A DNA stretch of 64,000 nucleotides, from the NCBI RefSeq assembly GCF_000485795.1, contig NZ_AXZL01000055.1, positions 32,876-96,875 of the forward strand. The letters are read 5' to 3'. Source of the DNA: Shewanella decolorationis S12 (GTDB taxonomy: Bacteria; Pseudomonadota; Gammaproteobacteria; Enterobacterales; Shewanellaceae). The position numbers were made by a program, and so were the translations under genes. The notes beneath the pieces are model-generated. The model made no database searches and had not been told where the DNA came from. It was given only the letters and a program-made list of their open reading frames with translations. How positions within the stretch are numbered: the stretch's first letter is position 1; each line of letters begins with the position of its first letter. Of this stretch, positions 20,900 to 29,388 are shown in pieces.

Positions 20900-22245
20900 A
20901 GGTGCTCCGAACGGGTGCTTGTTGTAAGGTGAGCAGACGTCGCATTATTCTGTGTTGGCACGGCGGCCAATGCGTGTTCAGCCTGCGCCTGTTGCTGCTC
21001 TAATTGTTGCTTTTTATGCATTTGCGCTAAGTCTATCACGACTGTGGAAGATATTTTATCTTGGATCCCCTGCCGATTGGCATCCCAAAATATCTGCATA
21101 AAGCCCAGTAAGCCCGTCGTGAAGCCCGCAGCATAACCGCCATAACGGCCAAATGCCCCCCAAAGGCTGATTTTAGCGCCATCGAGTTGGATAACGCGGA
21201 TGCCTAAGAGTTTCTTGCCTAAGGTCTGACCATCAAATTTGGCGGTAAACACAGTGAAGTAAAATGCGGCCCAGCCAAAACCTAAGCCCATATCGCTCAT
21301 AAAGCCTTTGATCCACGCTAGCACACTGCGAGTGTCACTCTCTTCTTCATCATCGGCTTCACTGTTAGGGCTTTCGGTTTGATGTGCTGGATTGAGATTG
21401 ATGTCAGGAACTAAGGGAGCATTTTCCATTGCCGCTCGATTATCGGTTTGAGCGTTGGCTAATCCATCGGTTATTGACTCAGGTGCAGAAACAGCTTCAT
21501 GCGTGCCATCGGGCGATTGGTTTGCGAGCGACTGATTTGGCTTTGAAGAAGGTGGTAATGTGCTTGAATCCTTGGTTGAATTTTTAGCTAAGCCCTTGGT
21601 TGAATCTAGGGTGACTTCGCCCCCTTTTACCTCGGGCCAGAGACTACCCGCCATAATTTCATCACGTAACAGTGCTTTATCGGTCTCGGATAACTCCGTG
21701 CTATCTAAAGTATCTAACACCATATCGCGGCGCTCAACTGCCGACATCCCCTCAATGGGCACATTTTCGAGCGTCTGAGTTTCGAGCGTTTGCTGCAAAG
21801 CACGGATCTGTTCACGGGCACAATCGGTATTTTCACAGAGTCCAAGGGAGACAAGATCTGGAATCGCCTTAACAACAGCATTAATATCTTGAGGGGCAGA
21901 AACCTTTTCGCGGGAAGTTTTACTCGATTGATGGAAGTTCCACAAATTCCCCGCCGAGCTAAAGAGCATCAACCCCAGCATGGCGGCATAGAGGCCCCAT
22001 TTGAGTAATCGACCAAACTGACGACTGCGTTTCTCAATATAAATAATCCCCACCACCAGCAGAACAAACAGCCAATCCATTTGTTCGGCTAAAATAGTGA
22101 TAAATAAACCATCGATTAACATCGCCAGCGCACGCTTAAATGGCGTCGCTAATGGGGTGTAAAGTACCGATTCGGCAATAGTGAATGCCTTAGGGGTGAC
22201 CATAGTTCTTGGATCTTTGCCCAAGTCCGTTTGTTGTTGCTTCAT
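20896..22245 (-). CDS. RDD-family membrane protein with a long internal insert
   Basis: The 449-residue product starts with an RDD-type segment (LATPFKRALAMLIDGLFITIL) and membrane helices up to about residue 105. A roughly 200-residue polar, low-complexity insert (about 110-310, rich in S/T/E/N/P) follows. The second RDD half then has helices and the typical GQTLGKKLLGIRVIQLDG and ANRQGIQDKISSTVVI. Usual RDD proteins are 150-200 residues with no such insert. The C-terminal tail is glutamine/alanine rich. The RDD role is poorly defined (some members are ion antiporters). It is upstream of and overlaps the KAS III-like gene, and divergent from cysK. Confidence 0.8.
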   Translation of the reverse strand: MKQQQTDLGKDPRTMVTPKAFTIAESVLYTPLATPFKRALAMLIDGLFITILAEQMDWLFVLLVVGIIYIEKRSRQFGRLLKWGLYAAMLGLMLFSSAGNLWNFHQSSKTSREKVSAPQDINAVVKAIPDLVSLGLCENTDCAREQIRALQQTLETQTLENVPIEGMSAVERRDMVLDTLDSTELSETDKALLRDEIMAGSLWPEVKGGEVTLDSTKGLAKNSTKDSSTLPPSSKPNQSLANQSPDGTHEAVSAPESITDGLANAQTDNRAAMENAPLVPDINLNPAHQTESPNSEADDEEESDTRSVLAWIKGFMSDMGLGFGWAAFYFTVFTAKFDGQTLGKKLLGIRVIQLDGAKISLWGAFGRYGGYAAGFTTGLLGFMQIFWDANRQGIQDKISSTVVIDLAQMHKKQQLEQQQAQAEHALAAVPTQNNATSAHLTTSTRSEHL

Positions 22246-22339
22246 GTGGGTAGCAATCCGATTCCGATAGAAGTTTTATAAGTGACACATCAAGTGGTTA
22301 TTCTTATTTACAGGTTATTTTTATTGATGTTAGCAAGAG

Positions 22340-22354
22340 GTTAACACAGTTAAC
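22340..22354. promoter_or_regulatory. Palindrome GTTAAC-ACA-GTTAAC in the RDD/cysK divergent region
   Basis: Two copies of the self-complementary hexamer GTTAAC with a 3-base spacer form a symmetric 15-mer between the divergent RDD gene and cysK. It could be an operator; the factor is unknown and it does not resemble a CysB site that I can identify. Confidence 0.3.
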
Positions 22355-22491
22355 GTCAGTGCCAATCCGGCTTTGCGAAATAACAGAATTACCTTTAATA
22401 ACCAAATCGAATAAAGAAGAACAAACAATCACTTCTAAATGCGCCACAGGTGATTATGATTCAGTAGTGCAAACATAGGAGCAAGCAATCC

Positions 22492-23460
22492 ATGAGCAAA
22501 ATTTTCGAAGACAATTCATATACTATTGGCAACACCCCGTTAGTGCGTTTAAACCGCGTAAGCCAAGGTAAAGTGCTGGCAAAGGTCGAAGCACGTAATC
22601 CAAGTTTCAGTGTCAAATGCCGTATCGGTGCCAATATGATTTGGGATGCCGAGAAAAAAGGCCTGCTCACCAAAGATCACGAACTGATTGAGCCTACCTC
22701 AGGTAACACTGGGATTGCCTTAGCCTATGTGGCGGCCGCCCGTGGTTACAAGCTGACATTAACTATGCCAAACACCATGAGCCTAGAGCGTCGTAAACTG
22801 CTTAAAGCCTTAGGTGCAAACCTAGTGCTGACCGAAGGCGCAAAAGGCATGAAAGGTGCTATTGATAAAGCGGAAGAAATCCGTCAATCAGCGCCTGAAA
22901 AATACATTATGCTGCAGCAGTTTAATAACCCTGCAAACCCTGAAATCCACGAAAAGACCACAGGTCCAGAGATCTGGAACGATACCGATGGTGCTGTGGA
23001 TGTGTTTGTTGCGGGCGTGGGTACAGGTGGAACCATCACTGGCGTGAGCCGTTACCTGAAAAAAGTTGCTGGCAAAGCCATTACTTCTGTTGCGGTAGAA
23101 CCCGCTGACTCGCCAGTTATCACCCAGACTCTGGCCGGATTACCTGTGCAACCGGGTCCACACAAAATTCAAGGTATTGGCGCAGGTTTTATCCCTGGCA
23201 ACTTAGATCTTGAGTTAATCGATCGCGTAGAAACCGTCACCAACGATGAAGCCATCGACATGGCGCGCCGCTTAATGCAAGAAGAAGGCATTTTAGTCGG
23301 TATTTCTTCTGGTGCTGCTGTGGTTGCGGCGAACCGCATCGCGGCTCTGCCAGAGTTTGCGGATAAAAACATTGTGGTTATCCTACCTTCAGCTGCCGAG
23401 CGTTACTTATCGTCTGTACTGTTCCAAGGCCAGTTTGGAGACGAAGAGAACATTCAGTAA
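22492..23460 (+). CDS. cysK: O-acetylserine sulfhydrylase CysK
   Basis: This PLP enzyme makes cysteine from O-acetylserine and sulfide. It has 322 residues and follows E. coli CysK nearly throughout: [20 protein letters not shown] with the PLP lysine K42, [20 protein letters not shown] for the substrate loop, the phosphate-binding [16 protein letters not shown], and [15 protein letters not shown] lies ten bases before the ATG. A strong terminator follows. The upstream region is AT-rich, as expected for CysB control, but I cannot assign a site. Confidence 0.98.
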   Translation: MSKIFEDNSYTIGNTPLVRLNRVSQGKVLAKVEARNPSFSVKCRIGANMIWDAEKKGLLTKDHELIEPTSGNTGIALAYVAAARGYKLTLTMPNTMSLERRKLLKALGANLVLTEGAKGMKGAIDKAEEIRQSAPEKYIMLQQFNNPANPEIHEKTTGPEIWNDTDGAVDVFVAGVGTGGTITGVSRYLKKVAGKAITSVAVEPADSPVITQTLAGLPVQPGPHKIQGIGAGFIPGNLDLELIDRVETVTNDEAIDMARRLMQEEGILVGISSGAAVVAANRIAALPEFADKNIVVILPSAAERYLSSVLFQGQFGDEENIQ

Positions 23461-23478
23461 GCGGTCAAGTTTGCTGAC

Positions 23479-23508
23479 AAAAATACCCAGCACTGCTGGG
23501 TATTTTTA
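23479..23508 (+). terminator. Intrinsic terminator after cysK
   Basis: A perfect 12-bp stem (AAAAATACCCAG / CTGGGTATTTTT) has a 5-base loop and ends in a T-run. Confidence 0.9.
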
Positions 23509-23818
23509 TAACTAACATCCTGTGTGCGTTAAGGTTTTTAGGGGATTGCCCCAGCGTTTTCGGTTACTTTTTCCTCCAGTGTAACACTTACTGCTATAGC
23601 CTGTTGAGGTTTCAGTTTTTTGTAGCAATTTGCTAAACCATGCACCATTGAGTCTCGAACACCTCCCAAATAACGAACCTCATTCACTAGATATCATTCA
23701 CCAATGATATTGATCCATAGATTAAGTAGGACGCAGCTCATAGTTTTCCCGTGCCAAACTAGCTTTAACAATTCAGTGCGTTATAAATAGGCCTCCTCAA
23801 TGTTAACGCCCGTTTTTT
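23509..23818. other. Intergenic region before the methyltransferase gene, with one palindrome
   Basis: These 310 bases have no credible gene. The only structure I see is ATATCATT-CACC-AATGATAT at 23691-23710, a perfect 8-bp inverted repeat about 110 bases before the methyltransferase ATG, which could be an operator or an RNA hairpin. Confidence 0.4.
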
Positions 23819-24892
23819 ATGTCTTTTTACCACTCGCCGAAAGAATTAAGAGCCTTTGATGCTAAGTTTGAGGCGCAAAAGATCGCCTTTGCACCTATTA
23901 GCTTTCAGGTAGCCCATTGCCTACTGAAGTTTGAAGTATTAGCCACCATTGACCGAGCAGGCGAACAAGGGCTGAACATTGCTCAACTCGCGCAAACCAG
24001 TGTGTTAAACGAATACGCCCTTGGCGTGTTGCTCGATATGGGATTGAGCATGGGGCTGGTATGGCTCAATGGCGATGCCTATGTGCTCGATAAAACAGGC
24101 TATTTTTTACTGCACGATGATATGGCGGCCATTAACCTCAATTTTGTGCAGGACGTGTGTTATCAAGGTCTGTTTCAACTCGATAAAGCCTTAGTCGAGG
24201 GTAAACCAGCGGGTTTAGCGGTATTTGGTGATTGGCAAACGATTTACCCCGCCCTTAAGGATTTACCAGCTGATGCTAAGGACAGCTGGTTTACCTTCGA
24301 TCACTATTATTCTGATCATGCTTTTCCACAGATTTTACCCTTAGTGTTTGCCCACTCTCCCAAGCACTTAGTCGATATTGGCGGAAATACAGGTAAATGG
24401 GCGCTAAGCTGCTGTGAGTTTAACCCTGAAGTAGAAGTCACTATAATGGACTTCCCTGGGCAATTAGCCGTTGCCAAAGACAATGCCGCCAAGCATGGAT
24501 TTGCCGAGCGGATCCACAGCTTTGCCACCGATTTGCTCGATGAATCACGTCCCTTTGTCGAAGGCGCCGATACCTATTGGATGAGCCAGTTCCTCGATTG
24601 CTTCTCTAAAGAGCAAATCTTCAGCATTCTGCAACGTACCGCTCAGGCGATGACACCAAACAGCCAGTTATTCATTGTCGAAACCTTCTGGGACAGGCAA
24701 CCCTCCGCCGCCTCAGCCTATTGCGTCAATGCGACGAGCTTGTATTTTACTGCAATAGCCAATGGTAATAGCCGTATGTACCACTCTAAGGACTTGATAA
24801 AGTTACTACATCAAGCAGGTTTATACGTCGATGAAGACACTGACAACCTTGGTCTTGGGCATACTTTGCTGCGTTGTAAACGCAAACCTTGA
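23819..24892 (+). CDS. SAM-dependent methyltransferase, O-methyltransferase-like
   Basis: The 357-residue protein has an N-terminal helical/winged-helix part (about 20-100) like the dimerisation domain of the O-methyltransferase-2 family, and a Rossmann domain with SAM motif LVDIGGNTGKW (184-194) and the acidic residue in VTIMDFPGQ (D211). Where family members carry the catalytic base in L-H-D-W, this protein reads SQFLDCFSKEQ (256-266) with no His, so the reaction may differ. No good ribosome-binding site precedes the only in-frame ATG. It lies upstream of a TehA/TDT-like transporter gene, but the 121-base gap contains a large inverted repeat. It is too long to be TehB. The substrate is unknown. 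Confidence 0.75.
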   Translation: MSFYHSPKELRAFDAKFEAQKIAFAPISFQVAHCLLKFEVLATIDRAGEQGLNIAQLAQTSVLNEYALGVLLDMGLSMGLVWLNGDAYVLDKTGYFLLHDDMAAINLNFVQDVCYQGLFQLDKALVEGKPAGLAVFGDWQTIYPALKDLPADAKDSWFTFDHYYSDHAFPQILPLVFAHSPKHLVDIGGNTGKWALSCCEFNPEVEVTIMDFPGQLAVAKDNAAKHGFAERIHSFATDLLDESRPFVEGADTYWMSQFLDCFSKEQIFSILQRTAQAMTPNSQLFIVETFWDRQPSAASAYCVNATSLYFTAIANGNSRMYHSKDLIKLLHQAGLYVDEDTDNLGLGHTLLRCKRKP

Positions 24893-24955
24893 AAGTAATT
24901 AAATTTGAATCTACGAATAAAATTAATCAATTTTATTTATCAACACCTCAGTCAT

Positions 24956-24998
24956 ACACTGACATTAACAAATAGATACATCGAATTAATGTCAGTGT
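24956..24998 (+). promoter_or_regulatory. 13-bp perfect inverted repeat just before the TDT transporter gene
   Basis: ACACTGACATTAA (24956-24968) has its exact complement at 24986-24998, with a 17-base spacer. The right arm ends two bases before the ribosome-binding site AGAGG (25001-25005). It may be an operator for a dimeric repressor or an mRNA hairpin affecting translation. Confidence 0.55.
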
Positions 24999-25013
24999 TG
25001 AGAGGTAACGAAC

Positions 25014-26012
25014 ATGACTTCAAAACGTAAACGTTGGACGGCACAGGCAGCAAAATTACCTAGCCCTATGGGCGGCCTCGCCCTTGCGATTGCAAGCTTA
25101 GGTTGGACCTGGGAGAGTGTGATGCCCTCACTCAATGGTTGGGGCCAATTGACGGGAGCCGTTATTGCTTCTGTCTTACTAATACTGCTTGCAGCAAAAT
25201 TTATACTGCATCCCACAGTGCTGAAGAACGAACTCAGCCATCCCGTTGTCGGTAGCGTAATCCCGACATTCGCCATGGCGTTAATGGTGGTTTCAAACCT
25301 ACTCGGCCATTATTTCCCCCATGCAGGCTTAATCCTTTGGCTAACCGCCATTGCTATCCATGTCATCTTTCTAGGCGCTTTTATCTACTTCCGCGCTATC
25401 GACTTCAAACTCGAGCATATGGTCCCTAGCTGGTTTGTACCACCTATTGGTATCATAGTCGCGGCAGTATCCTTCCCAAGTAATGGCGCGCCTTGGTTAG
25501 TGAACTTGATCCTAGCTTTCGGTATGATCGCATATTTAGTCATGTTGCCATTGATGCTCTATCGATTAATCTTCTGTCAGGCCGTGCCCGATGCAGCTAA
25601 ACCCACCATTGCCATCCTCGCTGCGCCAGCCAGCTTATCACTTGCAGGTTACCTAACCGTGTGCGAGCAGCCATCAATTGCCTTAGTCGCCGTATTGGCC
25701 AGTATTGCAGTATTGATGACAGCTGTGATTTATCTCGCTTTTTTCCATCTACTCAAATTGCCCTTTAGCCCAGGCTATGCTGCGTTCACCTTTCCCATGG
25801 TAATCGGCGCGACAGCACTGTTTAAAACCGCCCACTGGCTCGCGCAATTTAGTCAAATGAGCGACCTCACCCAATGGGTAAGGTTACTTGCAGACTTCGA
25901 ACTTGGGGTTGCCACCTTGGTCGTTTGTTATGTCGTTATACGGTATTTAGCCCATTACATACCCAACCCAATTGATTATATTTTTACCAGCCACCATGTT
26001 GAGCTTAAATAA
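25014..26012 (+). CDS. TDT/TehA-like (SLAC1 superfamily) membrane transporter
   Basis: The 332-residue integral membrane protein has about ten hydrophobic helices from residue 20 to 320. The N-terminal PSPMGGLALAIASLGWTWE, internal FVPPIGIIVAAVSFPS and LAAPASLSLAGYLTV, and YAAFTFPMVIGATALFK match the pattern of the TehA/tellurite-resistance and dicarboxylate transporter (TDT) family, which conducts small anions. The true substrate cannot be told from sequence. The ATG has AGAGG nine bases upstream. An intrinsic terminator follows the stop by about 70 bases. Confidence 0.8.
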   Translation: MTSKRKRWTAQAAKLPSPMGGLALAIASLGWTWESVMPSLNGWGQLTGAVIASVLLILLAAKFILHPTVLKNELSHPVVGSVIPTFAMALMVVSNLLGHYFPHAGLILWLTAIAIHVIFLGAFIYFRAIDFKLEHMVPSWFVPPIGIIVAAVSFPSNGAPWLVNLILAFGMIAYLVMLPLMLYRLIFCQAVPDAAKPTIAILAAPASLSLAGYLTVCEQPSIALVAVLASIAVLMTAVIYLAFFHLLKLPFSPGYAAFTFPMVIGATALFKTAHWLAQFSQMSDLTQWVRLLADFELGVATLVVCYVVIRYLAHYIPNPIDYIFTSHHVELK

Positions 26013-26080
26013 TCAGTATAGATAACCGTATAATAAAATAGATTAATTAATAAGCAAACCAATAATATAACATACAGAAT

Positions 26081-26112
26081 AAAAGGAGTGAATTTATATT
26101 CACTCCTTTTAT
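26081..26112 (+). terminator. Intrinsic terminator after the TDT transporter gene
   Basis: A 12-bp perfect stem (AAAAGGAGTGAA / TTCACTCCTTTT) has a 6-base loop; T/A-rich on both sides. Confidence 0.8.
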
Positions 26113-26632
26113 CTATTTAACATTCATCAAAATAACGATACGGAGTATGTTAAAAATTCAACCAAAAATAGATATATACCTTTTTGATTAAACATCATGC
26201 TTAGCAAAAAAATAAACGATACACCAAACATTAAATTAAACTTAAGTTCAAAACCATCAAACCAAACAGTACAATAGACTATAAAATAATATTTTCATTA
26301 AGAAATAAATTTAAAATGTCACCAAAACCAAAATAGAAAACAAAAACAAACAAAATCAAAACGAAAAACAACAAATTTTAAACAAATTAAACCATTAAAA
26401 AACATTTTAATCATAGAAAACATAATAAAAGATATCAAAAATGGGATGAAGCGCATGTTTGTTCTGTTTTAACAACAAAAATTAACATTTCGTTAAAACT
26501 TGACACTGTTGCACTTGTTATATTCTTGTGGTTATATCCTGAACCTAATTAAAAGGAACACTCTTTAATTTACAAAAGAATCCTTTTAATAAAATAAAAA
26601 CGAAATAATAAATAAGAGTTAGGGAGAATAAC
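26113..26632 (+). promoter_or_regulatory. AT-rich upstream region and likely promoter of the TonB-dependent receptor gene
   Basis: About 520 bases without genes, markedly A-rich on the plus strand (26280-26430 is mostly A with scattered C), which suggests bent DNA, UP elements or silencer binding. A likely promoter is TTGACA (26500-26505) with TATTCT (26521-26526) at a 15-base spacing. Directly before the -35 box is an inverted repeat, GTTTTAAC (26466-26473) and GTTAAAAC (26492-26499), a candidate operator. The ribosome-binding site is GGGAG before the ATG at 26633. Confidence 0.45.
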
Positions 26633-29251
26633 ATGCGTGCTAATTCAGTATTAGCTAAAGCGATTCGCTTTGCGTTAATTGGTGGTGCGACCACGGCAGC
26701 ATTATCAACTTCTGTAGCCATCGCTGCTGAAGATGGTGCTAAAGTTGAACGTATCGAAGTAACAGGTTCACGTATTAAGCGTACCGATCTAGAAGGTTCT
26801 TCACCTGTCACTACAATTGATGCTTCACAAATTGAAAAGACCGGCGAATTAAGTATTACTGATGTTCTAAGAAGAAGTAACTTAAACTCATTCGGTTCTT
26901 TTTCTGAACGTTCAGGTAGCAGCGCTCAGTCTCAAGCCACGATTAACTTACGTGGTGCAGGTTCAGACCGTACATTAGTATTATTAAATGGCAAACGTAT
27001 GCCTGGTTCACCCACTTTAGGTGGTACTGCCGTCAACTTGAACACTATCCCTACTGCGGCGATTGAACGTGTTGAAGTGTTAACCGATGGCGCATCAGCG
27101 GTTTATGGTTCAGATGCGGTAGCAGGTGTAGTTAACATTATTTTGAAACAGGGTTATGAAGGCCTAGAAGTTTCAGCGACAGCAACACAACCGACACAGG
27201 ACGGTGGTGAAGAATGGAAAGCCCACATTGTGGGTGGTACTGTCGGTGAAAAAGGTAACGTGACCTTCTCATTTGAACACTTAAATCGTGAAATCATTTA
27301 TCAACGTGACCGTTGGTTCTCTAGCTCAACCAACGTTTTAGCACCTAAGTTTGATGATACCACTGGTGTGTCTATCTATGCCCGTAACTTCTTAGATATG
27401 ACGACTGGTGGTTTCCAACCACTTACTGCGTGTAATAACCCGAAAATGGTTGGCGGCGGCCACATTTATGATGCAGGTAGTGGTGACTATGTTTGTGGTT
27501 ATGACTATACCTCAGAAGCTGCTGACCATGCTGCACGTTCATACACTGCAGGTTATGTGAATGGTGAATATGAACTGTCTGATGAAATTACCTTCAAAGG
27601 ACAGGGCCTTTTCGCGCGCAATGAAACCTTCGGTCGATATGCCCCGGCCGCAGGTTGGTTCAACGTTGCTCCAGGTCAAGTAGACGTTCAAAACTATGAT
27701 GCCGCTGGCAACATGACTGGTGTAAACAAAAACCAAAATGCGGGCCGTGTTTACTATCGTTTTACCGATGTAGGGACTCGCGATGCCAACACTATCGATT
27801 ACAGCACTGATATTCAATTAGGATTAGTGGGTAGTCACGATAGCTTTGGTTGGGATGTGACTTACCACTATAACCTAGCTGAAAACAGCAACTATGGTAC
27901 TGGTTATGTTCACAGACCGACTGTAGAAAAATATGTTAAAGACGGTATCTTTAATTTCGGTCCAGAAGGTAACTCTGCCTCTGTTATCGCCGACATGGCG
28001 CATCAAACACTCAAGCAAGACATCATGGAATTCCAAAGTCTGAATGCTGGTGTGAACTTTGAGGCCATTGAACTACCAGCGGGTAACATTGGTTGGTATG
28101 TGGGTGCCGAAGCACTTCAATACAAATACGAAGCGAACGTAGATGCGCAAACTGCTGCCGGTGATGTTATTGGTTCATCTGGTAATGGTTCATCAGGCGA
28201 TCGTGATGTTTACGCTGTATTTGCGGAATCTATCATCCCTGTAACTGAAGATTTAGAGTTGAACTTAGCTTACCGCTACGACAAATACTCAGACTTTGGT
28301 TCAGCGACTACGCCTAAAGTTGCATTAAGATACCAAGTTATTGATGGTGTTGTTTTCCGCGCTTCTTGGGGACAAGGTTTCCGTGCTCCGTCATTATCTG
28401 ACTTACTCGCTGCAGATGCATTTAGTGCAGATACTGCGACTGACTACCACTACTGCGACGTACAAGGCACGCCTGTTGCTGAATGTAAGGCAAAACAGTA
28501 TGACGTGACACGTAAAGCAAACAAAGAGCTTGATCCTGAAACATCAGACTTCTACAACTTAGGTTTAGTGTGGGATATCACTGATAACCTAAGCACTAAA
28601 GTTGAATACTATAACCTGAAGATTGATGATGTAATCACTTTTGTGTCTTTAGACTCACTGTTAAAAGAAGAACAAAAAGTAGGTTATGGCAACTTAAGCC
28701 GTGGTGAAATTGTCCGTGCTGGTAACACTGCAGATGGTAAATTACTGGCCGCAACTACACCAAAAGCAAACGGTAATGGTTTTGAAACCTCAGGTATTGA
28801 CTTCAACATCACTTACTCAGGTTTTGAAACAGCAATCGGTGAGTTTGGCACCAGCTACGATTTAACTTACGTATTGAACTATGACGAAGAAGAGTACTTT
28901 GACGGTCCAGTAAACGATAAGATTGGTCGCAATGGCATGCCACAAATTCGTTTCACTTGGGCAATTGACTGGACTTACGGTGAACATTCAGCGTCGATTA
29001 TTTCTCAATATATCGACAGTCAAGCAGAACGTACCGATCCTAAGACCTATCAACAAATCGGTCACTTAACGTCCCAAACAACGTTTGACTTAAGCTACGC
29101 TTATAACACGTCTTGGAATGGTAAAATTGGCTTGGGTATCCGTAACTTAACTAACGAAGACCCAGTACTAAACTCTGATTTAGAATATGATTCATCACTG
29201 TACAACCTATACGGACGTACATACACAATGACTTATACTCAAAAGTTCTAA
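26633..29251 (+). CDS. TonB-dependent outer-membrane receptor
   Basis: This 872-residue outer-membrane active transporter takes up a large ligand using TonB energy. A signal peptide ends near AIAAEDGA. A TonB-box-like strand follows (VERIEVTGSRI), then the plug domain (about 55-170: SSPVTTIDASQIEKTG, INLRGAGSDRTLVLLNGKRMPG, VEVLTDGASAVYGSDAVAGVVNI), and a long beta barrel with GNLAYRYDKYSDF-type strands, FRASWGQGFRAPSLSDLLAA and a C-terminal aromatic strand ending in F. It resembles the Oar/carbohydrate-type receptors of marine gammaproteobacteria; the ligand is unknown. Its T-ending, simple codon choice differs from its neighbours, consistent with high expression. It is monocistronic. Confidence 0.93.
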   Translation: MRANSVLAKAIRFALIGGATTAALSTSVAIAAEDGAKVERIEVTGSRIKRTDLEGSSPVTTIDASQIEKTGELSITDVLRRSNLNSFGSFSERSGSSAQSQATINLRGAGSDRTLVLLNGKRMPGSPTLGGTAVNLNTIPTAAIERVEVLTDGASAVYGSDAVAGVVNIILKQGYEGLEVSATATQPTQDGGEEWKAHIVGGTVGEKGNVTFSFEHLNREIIYQRDRWFSSSTNVLAPKFDDTTGVSIYARNFLDMTTGGFQPLTACNNPKMVGGGHIYDAGSGDYVCGYDYTSEAADHAARSYTAGYVNGEYELSDEITFKGQGLFARNETFGRYAPAAGWFNVAPGQVDVQNYDAAGNMTGVNKNQNAGRVYYRFTDVGTRDANTIDYSTDIQLGLVGSHDSFGWDVTYHYNLAENSNYGTGYVHRPTVEKYVKDGIFNFGPEGNSASVIADMAHQTLKQDIMEFQSLNAGVNFEAIELPAGNIGWYVGAEALQYKYEANVDAQTAAGDVIGSSGNGSSGDRDVYAVFAESIIPVTEDLELNLAYRYDKYSDFGSATTPKVALRYQVIDGVVFRASWGQGFRAPSLSDLLAADAFSADTATDYHYCDVQGTPVAECKAKQYDVTRKANKELDPETSDFYNLGLVWDITDNLSTKVEYYNLKIDDVITFVSLDSLLKEEQKVGYGNLSRGEIVRAGNTADGKLLAATTPKANGNGFETSGIDFNITYSGFETAIGEFGTSYDLTYVLNYDEEEYFDGPVNDKIGRNGMPQIRFTWAIDWTYGEHSASIISQYIDSQAERTDPKTYQQIGHLTSQTTFDLSYAYNTSWNGKIGLGIRNLTNEDPVLNSDLEYDSSLYNLYGRTYTMTYTQKF

Positions 29252-29268
29252 TATAAATTAGTATCAAC

Positions 29269-29298
29269 AAAAACGGCATCTTCGGATGCCGTTTTTTT
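29269..29298. terminator. Bidirectional terminator between the TonB-dependent receptor and yfcC genes
   Basis: AAAAACGGCATC-TTCG-GATGCCGTTTTTTT has a 12-bp stem with a stable TTCG tetraloop. The A-run and T-run flanks allow termination on both strands, serving the convergent receptor and yfcC genes. Confidence 0.9.
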
Positions 29299-29388
29299 AT
29301 CTCCTTTTTCACCGTTCGACTGAGTTAGCCCTTAGCCTATTTACCCGCTGTTTTAGGTTATCCCTAACGCTTAGCTAAATCCTCGCTC

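Noticed and set aside
23819..24892. Methyltransferase as TehB
   Set aside because: TehB is about 200 residues without a winged-helix N-terminal part; this protein is 357 residues and of the O-methyltransferase type.
26013..26632. Insertion sequence or phage remnant in the AT-rich stretch before the TonB-dependent receptor gene
   Set aside because: No terminal repeats, duplicated target or coding remnant; low GC alone is explained by a promoter region.
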